Of a stretch of 64,000 bases of DNA, positions 55,559 to 64,000 are shown in pieces. The translations under genes were made by a program, and so were the position numbers. The DNA is from Maniola hyperantus (taxonomy: Eukaryota; Arthropoda; Insecta; Lepidoptera; Nymphalidae). The stretch spans positions 2,604,001 through 2,668,000 of the forward strand of contig NC_048556.1 of assembly GCF_902806685.2 (NCBI RefSeq), given 5' to 3'. How positions within the stretch are numbered: the stretch's first letter is position 1; each line of letters opens with the position of its first letter. The notes under the pieces are model-generated. The model searched no databases. It saw only the letters and a list, made by a program, of their open reading frames with translations, and had not been told where the DNA came from.

Positions 55559-56107
55559 ATAACATTAGAATGGATTAAAAATCTCATATCATCCTGCAAA
55601 TACCAAAACAACCTCGTCTCTAAAAATGTTATTTTAATATTAAAATTACCCTTTTATGCGGCTACTTAATAAGCGGCTTACCTACCTAAAATCTCTCATT
55701 CGTGCCATAACATAAATATGAAAAAAGGTCTTTCAGAGCCAAAACCGACCACTTCCTTCGTAATAAATCGGCTCAAATCCCTTGATAATATTAAACCTTT
55801 ACATCATTAAAACCCCCATTGAATTTTCGACTTTAAAGTTAAGACCTTGGGGTATATTTTTGTGTTATTGAATTTTTTCGATATTATTTTCATACGTGTA
55901 TTTGTCAACATGCCAAAGTATCCCTTTGATTTTCATACGTGATGGTGTCCCTTTTCAATACAAAATAGGGAACAAATGCGAGGTTAGGGGTATTTTGAAT
56001 AAGTTTAATTTTGAAAATTAAAATGATATATTATTATTCTGTCCCAACTCCCAACCTGCCTATTGTGTTTTTATTTGTAGAAATACTTCATAATAATATA
56101 TTTAATG
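55559..56107. other. No feature recognised
   Basis: No repeat or gene similarity seen. Confidence 0.35.
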
Positions 56108-56177
56108 GTAAATTAAACTAGTTGACGATTCAAGAGCACTTAGTAAAAGTTTATTTGAATAAAAATAATATATTCTA
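56108..56177 (+). repeat. LINE tail scrap
   Basis: GACGATTCAAGAGCACTTAG and TTGAATAAAAATAATATATTC-type end. Confidence 0.6.
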
Positions 56178-56392
56178 CTAGTTTATGCACGCGACTTCGT
56201 CCGCGTGGACTACACAAATTTCAAACCCCTGTTTCACCTCCTTAGAGGTTAAATTTTCAAAAAAGCCTTTCTTAACGGATGCCTACGTCATAATAGCTAT
56301 CTGCATGCCAAATTTCAGCTCGACCCGTCCAGTAGTTTGAGCTGTGCGTTGATAGATCAGTCAGTCAGTCAGTCACCTTTTCCTTTTATATT
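56178..56392 (+). repeat. Repeat A, full copy
   Basis: CTAGTTTATGCACGCGACTT to CACCTTTTCCTTTTATATTT. Confidence 0.85.
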
Positions 56393-56497
56393 TCTTGATG
56401 ATCAGTTAGTCTTTGACTACTACACTAGACTAACTAAAGCTATGGGGTTCCAAGCACACCCTGGTCTGAGAAGAAGCCCACAACAATCTCAGCCGAG

Positions 56498-56705
56498 TAT
56501 AAAAGGAAAAGCTGACTGAGTAAATGACGGACTCATTGACAGATCTATCAACGCACAACTCAAACTACTGGACGGATCGAGCTGAAATTTGGCATGCATA
56601 TAGGTAGCTACTATAACGTAGACATCCGCTAAGAAAAGATTTTTGAAAATTCAACCCCTAAAGGGGTAAAATAGGGGTTTGAAATTTGTGTAGTTCACGT
56701 CACGG
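56498..56705 (-). repeat. Repeat A copy
   Basis: TATAAAAGGAAAAGCTGACT to GAAATTTGTGTAGTTCACG. Confidence 0.8.
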
Positions 56706-56849
56706 GTATCCTGATGAATCACTCACTCAGTCATAATGCTTAGCCTAAACGCTTGGGCCTATACCGGGCTAGATTTTTCGCAATTCTCAAAGGAGCGAAA
56801 CCGCAGGTGGTTGTTAGTATTTCACCAAAGAATTATTTACAGTTTGAGC

Positions 56850-57046
56850 TTTTTCTCTTTATTTAACTTTTTTTTAAAAAAGATTATTATGGTCATGTTA
56901 AATGACTAATATTCCCCTTTCCTCTCCAACTAAGCGTCAAGCTTGTGCTAGTAGTAGGTACGACAGTAGTGCAACGGGTGGGGTTTGAACCGTCGACCTT
57001 TCGGTTTTCAGTCCATTCCTTTACTCGTTGAGCGATTGAGGCTCTA
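56850..57046 (-). mobile_element. SINE-3, tRNA-derived
   Basis: Same body as 41874-42053 (GAGCCTCAATCGCTCAACGA, GGTTCAAACCCCACCCGTTG on the minus strand). Confidence 0.75.
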
Positions 57047-57339
57047 AAAACTAAAAGATAGATATAAAAAATATTCCATAGTTTGAAATTAAATTATTTC
57101 ATACCTTCTCCGTTGCATACAAATAGCTTGTCCGAGCGTTCCTCGCGTTAAATGAAACGACACAACTTATTAAGTCGCGTATAAATTTGCCTCACGTAAC
57201 GGAACATGCTCGGAGCTCTGGATCCTTGAGAACTAAATGGAAATTCAAATATTTTGTTTAAAATGTAAAGGAGGTAAAACAACCAATTTATGAAACTGCC
57301 ATCTTCACTGGAGGTTGTAATTTTGCTTAACAATTAATT

Positions 57340-57440
57340 AATTTAAAGTCTAAATAGCTCAATGGTTATGGAGCGAACTGAATGTTTTATCACATGACAT
57401 AATGATGGTTCAAATCCCATCCGTTGCAACAGCAACACTA
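57340..57440 (+). repeat. SINE-3-like tRNA head
   Basis: AATAGCTCAATGGTTATGGA (A box) and GGTTCAAATCCCATCCGTTG (B box). Confidence 0.6.
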
Positions 57441-57494
57441 ATATTAGCCCATATATAGTCATAAGTTTTTTTAATAATATAATCATGGGTTTTT

Positions 57495-57720
57495 TAACCG
57501 ACTTCCAAAAAGGAGGTGGTTCTCAATACGGCCCGTTTTTTTTAAATGTCGATCGATTTTTTCGAGGTTTCTGGACCGCTTTGCATTTTGTTTTGAATCA
57601 GCAGAGGTTGTTTAAAAACCGTGATGTTCCCATAAAAATTTCTGGACAACTGGTTCAACTCCTTAATCTTGATGATGCAGGGTTGGGTTACTGCCCGTCT
57701 AAGTTATCAAGATTCAGGAA
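57495..57720 (+). repeat. 'AACCGACTTCCAAAAAGGAGG' repeat
   Basis: Begins with the widespread insect repeat block AACCGACTTCCAAAAAGGAG. The following sequence is not coding by any family I know. Confidence 0.55.
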
Positions 57721-57724
57721 GCGT

Positions 57725-57805
57725 TCCAGGGTAAACGCGTCCCATCTTAGATCACATCATCACTTTACATCAGGTGTGATTGTGGTCAAGCGTTTGCCTA
57801 TAATA
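57725..57805 (-). repeat. Repeat E copy
   Basis: CGTCCCATCTTAGATCACAT to GTGGTCAAGCGTTTGCCTAT. Confidence 0.65.
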
Positions 57806-58034
57806 AATATAAAACTCAGAATAAAGTTAGCGTAAAAGCAATGGATCAAATCCAGTGCTTCCATACCGCGGGGTTTAATCCCTGAATCCAGAGCGAAGTT
57901 ATAAATAACAATCGCTAGCGAATATACAACACTGCCGAGCTATAAACCATATTGTTGATTAACAGATCGACTGTTAATATACCGAGGATTCAGGGTTGCC
58001 ATCCATGATTATTTGTATTTAAAAAAAAAATACA

Positions 58035-58100
58035 AATCATTATCATCGTTTCAACCCATCGCCGGCCCACACTAGTGGGCCCAGTAGGGCCGGGTCTCAA
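58035..58100 (-). repeat. SINE-2 3' scrap
   Basis: CGTTTCAACCCATCGCCGGC. Confidence 0.55.
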
Positions 58101-58109
58101 CATAAATCT

Positions 58110-58326
58110 AAATATTATATAAAAGGAAAAGGTGACTGACTGACTGACCTATCAACGCACAGCTCAAACTACTAGACGGATCGGGCTGAAATTTGGCATG
58201 CAGATAGCTATTATGGCGTAGGCATCCGCAAAGAAAGGATTATTGAAAATTCAACCCCGAAGGGGGAGAAATAGGGGTGTGAAATTTGTGTAGTCCACGC
58301 GGACGAAGTCGCAAGCATAAGCTAGG
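58110..58326 (-). repeat. Repeat A, full copy
   Basis: ATATAAAAGGAAAAGGTGAC to GAAGTCGCAAGCATAAGCTA. Confidence 0.85.
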
Positions 58327-58493
58327 TCTATAAAGATAAAGTTATTCATACGTTATATTATTCTTTAAACTTTTGAGCAGTGTTCAACCCTAATGGCAAT
58401 TGGGAATGAGCATCGGGATCGTTTTACAGCCGCAAAGGCGTTTAATCATGAAACCGATTGCGGTGCTCTAATGAAGATTACAATATTAACTGA

Positions 58494-58680
58494 CTAGCTT
58501 ATGCTTGCGACTTCGTCCGCGTGGACTACACTTTCAAACTCCTATTTCACCCCCTTTGTGATTGAATTTTTAAAAATCCTTTCTTAGTAGATGCCAAACA
58601 GCCCAATCCGCCCAGTAGTTTGAGCTGTGCGTTGATAGATCAGTCAATCAGTCAGTCACCTTTTCCTTTTATATATTTGG
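58494..58680 (+). repeat. Repeat A, internally deleted
   Basis: It lacks the 'CTACGTCATAATAGCTATCT' block between GATGCC and CAGCCC. Confidence 0.8.
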
Positions 58681-58736
58681 ATGAGACAATATCTAAAGGT
58701 AGTTAAGTAATTAGTTACTATAATATTTATAGGCTA

Positions 58737-58917
58737 ACTAGATGATGTCCGTGACTTCGTCCGCGTGGATTTAGGTTTTTAAAAATCCCGTGGAAAAAGT
58801 AGCCTATGTCCTTCCCCGGGATGCAAGCTATCTCTCTACCAAATTTCGTCAAAATCGGTTGAACGGTTGGGCCGTGAAAGGCTAGCAGACAGACAGACAG
58901 ACAGACAGACACACGTA
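58737..58917. repeat. Repeat B copy with (GACA)n
   Basis: CTAGATGATGTCCGTGACTT to (CAGA)n CACACGTAACG. Confidence 0.8.
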
Positions 58918-59487
58918 ACGCAATCAGCAGTCACTACCAATCTTTAAAACTATCGTTTTATTTTTATTACAACTCGAAATCATATAAAAAACTAGTCATT
59001 ATAAAAATAATATTCTTGAACTCGTAATTTTCAATCCTTTGATCTTATCGACAATACCTTTCACAAAAGCTTATTAGTTCCGAAGTTATAACAATTTTAT
59101 TACAGACATTCTCACTTTTTTCGTTCTCGAGGGGATTTTTCAAAGAAATCTGCCATTAATTACCGTCGACGCCAAAGGGGTTAAATCTTTAACCCTTTTC
59201 CGCGGACAAGGGGTAAAAAATACCCGAAAGCCATTTTCATGCACTCCTAACTCTTTAAACTTATTGTTTTCTTTTGTTTTGGATTCTTTGAAAAATGGTG
59301 ATTATTAGCGTTTGATGTTCGGTGCCGCTTTGGCCATTTCTGTTTTTTTGATCCGCTTTTTCAATTTCAATGACAGCGTTAAAGGGTTATCGGATTTTTT
59401 GTTTTAATCTGTCTCCGAGGTGGTATTCAATTGTTTGAGTTTGATGCGGAAATCGTTTTCTTTTTATGTTTTGAGCATTTTGAGTAT
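58918..59487. other. No feature recognised
   Basis: No gene or repeat family seen. Confidence 0.35.
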
Positions 59488-59637
59488 TCGAAAATCCTTT
59501 CTCAACGGATCCCTACGTCATAATAGCTATCTGCATACCAAATTTCAACCCGATCCGTCCAGTCGTTCAAGCTGTGCGTTGACAGATCAGTCAATCAGTC
59601 ACTCAGTCAGTCAGTAAGTCATCTTTTCCTTTTATAA
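59488..59637 (+). repeat. Repeat A fragment
   Basis: CGAAAATCCTTTCTCAACGG to TCATCTTTTCCTTTTATA. Confidence 0.75.
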
Positions 59638-59929
59638 GTAAATATACTCATTATATTATCCCAAAATAGAACTGCTGATATAATTAATATGTTCTTAGTG
59701 TCATTATATTTACATAACCATAATATCAGTAGATATATTATTAGTTATATCAGTTTGCCTTGCCTAGGTAAGCTCGTCAATCATACCTAGAGTCAATAAC
59801 ACTTAATTGACAGTTCAAGTGGCGACTTGCACCCAGACATGCCGACTCATCTAAGATATAGGTGCATTGGAGATCTGATACAGGGTGATTCGATTCTCTT
59901 AAAAAGATACTGTATTTAGAAGTATATTT

Positions 59930-60328
59930 TTAGGGTCCCGTACCTCAAAAGGAAAAAGGAACCCTTATAGGATCACTTTGTTTCCTATAGGGTACTTCCC
60001 GTTGACCGAGAATCATGAAATTTGGCAGGAAGGTAGGTCTTATAGCAGACATAACGGGAAAAATCTGAAAACCGTGAATTTGTGGTTAATTATAAGAAAA
60101 AAATTTAAATGTATTCATAAACAAACGCCATTTTTAACTATCAAAGTAAGATTAATATACCAAGTGGGGTATCATATGCAAGGACTTTACTTGTACATTC
60201 TAAAACAATTTTATATTTATTTTTAGGCATAAGTTTTTTTGATTTATCGGGCAAAATGACGATAAAATACGATTGTAGTGCGGAACCCTGAGTGCGCGAG
60301 CCCGACTCGCACTTGGCCGGTTTTTTTG
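59930..60328 (+). repeat. Repeat C, full copy
   Basis: TAGGGTCCCGTACCTCAAAA to CTCGCACTTGGCCGGTTTTT. The GTCT tract is deleted. Confidence 0.8.
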
Positions 60329-60393
60329 ATCACTACCGATTCTCTTCTTTAACATAGCTAGTACATAGTATAGTTCAATCATTTTAATGAAAA

Positions 60394-60695
60394 TACTATG
60401 ATAGTCTAGTAGTTAAGCATTCAGTGTCCTAATCAGGAGTCCAGGGTTCAAATCGCTGGCACACACTTCTAACTTTTTGGAGTTATGCGCTTTTTGTTTA
60501 AGCAATTAAATATCACATGTTTTACGGTGAAAGAAAACATACAGTAGGGAGACTGTATGCATGAGAATTCTCCATAATGTTCTCAAATAATGTGTGAAGT
60601 CTGCCAATCTGCACTTTGCCAACGTGGTGGACTATGCCTCAATCATTCTCAATCTGAGAGAAGCCCCGTGCTCAGTTGTAGTGAGCTGGCTTAAT
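60394..60695 (+). mobile_element. SINE-2, full-length tRNA-derived
   Basis: A box TGATAGTCTAGTAGTTAAGC and B box GGTTCAAATCG, then the SINE-2 body to CAGTTGTAGTGAGCTGGC. Confidence 0.8.
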
Positions 60696-60860
60696 GTTTT
60701 AAAAGTGCTTTTTGGAAACCGAACCGAAATTGAAAATGTGCAACCATCCCTAAATCAAAATGTTCAAGTCTTGGACAACTACAATTGCAATTATAGATAT
60801 GGAACATACGGTTATAGCTTGAAATTTTTCAATTTACATAATATAATATCTGAAAACTAA

Positions 60861-61387
60861 TAGAAAACTATTAAGGTTGATCAAATAAGAAACATTTGCT
60901 CCTATGAGGGTGACATGTTTAGGTTATAAGCAAATAAAAAATCTAGAAAAATACCTCTATAAAAATTTAGAAAAAAAAAGAAACACAATGTTATGTCAAC
61001 ATTATATCAACAATAATTTTATTTTAAAATAGTTTATTCGTCTACCAACAAGATAAAACCAAGATATAACATAAATAAATTACATAATATAAATAAGCAT
61101 CAGCCTGTATCATAAATGGATAGCCTTCCCGCGCGCCTGTCATCGCCAGCGCGTCGTTAATCACGCTCGGTCTAGGCATCAAATATAACACCTAACCTGA
61201 GACCTAAGTAACGCTATACGGCGAGATTGCAAGAGATTTTGATTAATTTTTGCGGGAACACCCCGTATATAAGGATTATGGGAAGTGTAGTTTTTTAAGA
61301 AAAAAATAGTCTTTAAATCACAGACGAGATCGTAGATTGGGAAAACGGGTCGGGTTTTACATTTTCTATACTACCTACTAATATACT
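60861..61387. other. No feature recognised
   Basis: Nothing recognisable. A locally GC-rich patch lies near 61128-61190. Confidence 0.35.
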
Positions 61388-61632
61388 ATAGCTGTGATAG
61401 CCTAGTGGTTAGGACATCCGCCTTCAAAACCTCAAACTTTTCAGAGTTATATGCGTTTTGAGTAATTAAATATCACTTGCTTTAACGGTGAAGTAAAACG
61501 TGAGGAAACCTGCATATCTGAGAGTTCTACATAATGTTGGTAGACTGTGTCCAAAACCCTTCTCACTCTGAGAGGAGACCCGTGCTCTGTAGTGAACCGG
61601 CGATGAGTTGATTATGATGATGATGATGATGA
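61388..61632 (+). mobile_element. SINE-2, B box deleted
   Basis: A box GTGATAGCCTAGTGGTTAGG. The B box region is missing between CCTTCAAAACC and TCAAACTTTT. The body ends at a (GAT)n tail. Confidence 0.75.
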
Positions 61633-62615
61633 TTATAATACGAAAGCTATTTAAAAAAGGCCCATATCCATTATAATATCCAATAGCCCAAAATACGGAA
61701 TAATTTCAAATAACACAGCAGGCCAAACCATTCCACTAATATTATAGTAGGTAAGTACGGAAAAATCGTAAATTGTTTTAATAACATTTTATATTCTCAA
61801 CAGAACCAGGTAACAGGTCCCCGCTGTGTTGTGGGGTACAAAGTGGGTACAAACTACCCCGGATATGTGAGAGACGCGTGTCTGTGCACTGTTAACTCGG
61901 TCAGTACTATAAAGTTTAGAATAATGGGAGGGTTAAATTGGTGAAGACACTATTATCGTTGCTAGGTACCTAAACAGATAAGAAAAAAAGAAAAGAGTCT
62001 TAAATATACATATTATCTTTATAGTATGAATATAAATAATAAGCATAACAGCTATAAAAAAAAATTGGTAAAGTAACCTGGTTTTTTATAGTTAGGTAGG
62101 GTGACCATAGTTTATAATTATTATTGAGTATTAATTAAAATTCGCTTTTCTTAAAAAATTAAAAAGTAAATAAAAGACTAAGTACATAAATAAAAACAAG
62201 AACCCTGAAAATATTCCAATCCTTTTTGGCAGTTAACAGTTGAACATAAATTATTATATTATATTATAGATAATATAAAAAAGATAATGTTATAATTATT
62301 ATAACATTATCTTTTTGTTTCCAAAAGAGAAGACAAGTGTGAAATTGTAATACAAAAGCTGTAGTGTAAATATGTAAGTCAACTAGCATGTCGCGTGCTT
62401 TCGTAAGAGAAAAAACGTTATGTATTTGAATGTTTAAAAACTTACTTACACTCAGAGCTAAAAATCCTTTATCTTTCTAGCACGTTATCGTAAATCAAGT
62501 TCGTTATTTCTTTAAATGTGAAATATTCGTTACAGCTTGGCACTATGTAGAAACTTTGTAGCGGGTTGCACATTGAAACAAAGGATAAAATTTTATATTT
62601 TTGCAATACACGCGT
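61633..62615. other. No gene; AT foldback near 62285
   Basis: AAAAGATAATGTTATAATTATTATAACATTATCTTTT foldback (arms AAAAGATAATGTTATAAT and complement) at about 62279-62316. Confidence 0.5.
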
Positions 62616-62742
62616 TAGGATGCCGTTCCACCAGATATGTGCCTATGTAAAACCCACTGATAGATCACTTGATTTACGTAGCATGCTCAGCTTAGCGCTA
62701 GTGGAAAGGGGTTCAACGTATATAAGTTTTTACACATTAGTA

Positions 62743-62830
62743 ACTGTCATACCCCTTCTAGGTTAGTCCTTAGTTAGTAGAGATTGCAATCAAGGGCTAA
62801 CTTGTATCAGAATCAAAAAAAAATTAAGCA
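62743..62830 (+). repeat. SINE-1 3' fragment nested in the TIR element
   Basis: GTCATACCCCTTCTAGGTTA to GGGCTAACTTGTATCAGAAT, then an A run. Confidence 0.7.
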
Positions 62831-62879
62831 AAGGATGCGAGCTAAGGACACGAGCTAAGGATGCGAGCTAAAAATGCGA

Positions 62880-63008
62880 GTTTTATTTTATTTTATTTTA
62901 TTTTATTTTATTTTATTTTATTTTATTTTATTTTATTTTATTTTATTTTATTTTATTTTATTTTATTTTATTTTATTTTATTTTATTTTATTTTATTTTA
63001 TTTTATTT
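62880..63008. repeat. (TTTTA)n microsatellite, ~25 units
   Basis: Uninterrupted pentanucleotide repeat of about 125 bp. Confidence 0.95.
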
Positions 63009-63257
63009 AATAGGGAAGTGCGAGTGGTGTAGCTATGGTAAGTATGTAGCACAGATGATGATTTAACTTACAGTAGCTCGCATTGTGCATATTTCTCGCA
63101 TAGCTACATCGTGCAAAGCACATTTTCATAGCACAATATCTCCGCATCACTTAGGTTTAGTGTTCTTTTCAAATTTTTTGCTTTACACATAGCTTTATCG
63201 CTTAGCTTTATGCTGTGAGCCTAGCTACATCGCACATCTCTGGTGGAAAGGCAGCCT

Positions 63258-64000
63258 TATTCTTTCCGGATATTATTGTTTTCGCCGACCCAAATAAGAA
63301 GATCTGAGTTTCACACATCATTTATCCGCACGTCTCGTGTTCCTGCGGGCCATTTGTCAAAAACTCGGATGTCACTACTGTGGCGTGATTTATTGTTAGC
63401 CCAGCAATCGTTGTAATGGATAAATATTGTATTATTTTTTGTTCGAGGTATGTAGAGTGACCGTCATTTTGCAAGGAGTTGAAGAAGATTTTTGATATTC
63501 AATTTTTAATTTTAAGTTTTGATTTAATAAGTGCACCTGTATAGCACGCTGTAACTACCTATAATGGATTTAGGTAGACATATATGTACTTAGCACCTAA
63601 GGCTCAAATTATTTTTATGTGTAATTCTGTTGGTGGTTCTAATAAAATAAAATAAATGTTCTTTCTTATTCCTATTTGGGTTTTTTGTTCAGCAGTTAAA
63701 TTTTTGTTAATAGTATATTGTTGTGCTTTCATCCTCAATAATACGGTCTAGATTATTGTACTTTCAAAAAAAATAATATAATATAGACATAACTTAAAGT
63801 TAGTGCTTGTTAATATAATTTTCTTAAAAGATACCGGTAATTGACAATCGAAGTTATTGTTAACCATATTAAGTTTGAATATTTTGTGATCATACATTGT
63901 ATGAAAGTTGTTGGCGTAAATAATTAATAACATAAAAAGAAAAGCGTACATAATTTTGCTAAAAACTATACTTAGTTAAGTAATATATACAATAAATCAA
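63258..64000. other. No feature recognised
   Basis: AT-rich, with short ORFs only. Confidence 0.35.

Larger units (their letters stand above)
62616..63257. mobile_element. TIR element (hAT-like by look) with nested SINE and microsatellite
   Basis: Inverted ends GGATGCCGTTCCACCAGATA and TCTGGTGGAAAGGCAGCC. Subterminal GCGAGCTA-type repeats occur in both halves. It encloses a SINE-1 3' fragment (62743-62830) and the (TTTTA)n tract. Confidence 0.65.

Noticed and set aside
57485..57835. 116-codon ORF
   Set aside because: Covers the 'AACCGACTTCC' repeat and a minus-strand repeat E copy.

Overview
The window looks like nuclear DNA from a moth or butterfly. It is AT-rich and gene-poor, and it is packed with interspersed repeats I recognise as lepidopteran: the 'GCGACTTCGTCCGCGTGG' repeat, (GTCT)n-linked repeats, the 'TTAGGGTTCCGTACC' repeat, tRNA-headed SINEs and RTE LINE tails. 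No bacterial-type operons, rRNA genes or CRISPR arrays are visible. Family names rest on motif recognition, not on a database search.

The only host protein-coding gene I can support is a gustatory receptor (Gr) gene on the + strand at 22509-35670. I assembled it from four exons (22509-23252, 23615-23692, 24210-24357, 35498-35670) with GT/AG borders and compatible phases. They give a 380-residue multi-pass membrane protein. Its last intron is about 11 kb and holds a Ty3/Gypsy-type LTR retrotransposon (24640 to at least 34516) and a 500-N assembly gap (34517-35016). The element has near-identical ~3 kb LTRs, a frameshifted gag, a G-patch-like motif, protease, RT and RNase H, and no visible integrase. 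It sits inside an older LINE ORF relic. The contig right of the gap starts with the sequence that lies just upstream of the element and then continues through the LINE relic, which looks like an empty-site allele.

Layout: 1-1.0 kb, nothing recognised. 1.0-5.4 kb, hairpin MITEs, a SINE and a compact LTR element (3233-5201) whose two 288-bp LTRs read as identical. 5.4-22 kb, a repeat mosaic with a Harbinger-like MITE at 6.1 and 21.1 kb, a mariner-like MITE at 7.3 and 19.9 kb, a GC-rich foldback at 15.1 kb, a local duplication at 11.9-12.5 kb and a near-perfect hairpin at 19.4 kb. 22-36.3 kb, the Gr locus, the Gypsy element and a tandem duplicate of the terminal Gr exon. 36-64 kb, more repeat mosaic: nested insertions at 38.8 and 41.9 kb, a truncated LINE with poly-A at 46.3 kb, a tandem duplication with a flipped palindrome at 49.0-49.8 kb, and a nested TIR element with a long (TTTTA)n tract at 62.6-63.3 kb.

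Apart from the Gr gene there is no evidence of genes working together. The biology here is the interaction of transposable elements with one chemoreceptor gene and with each other.
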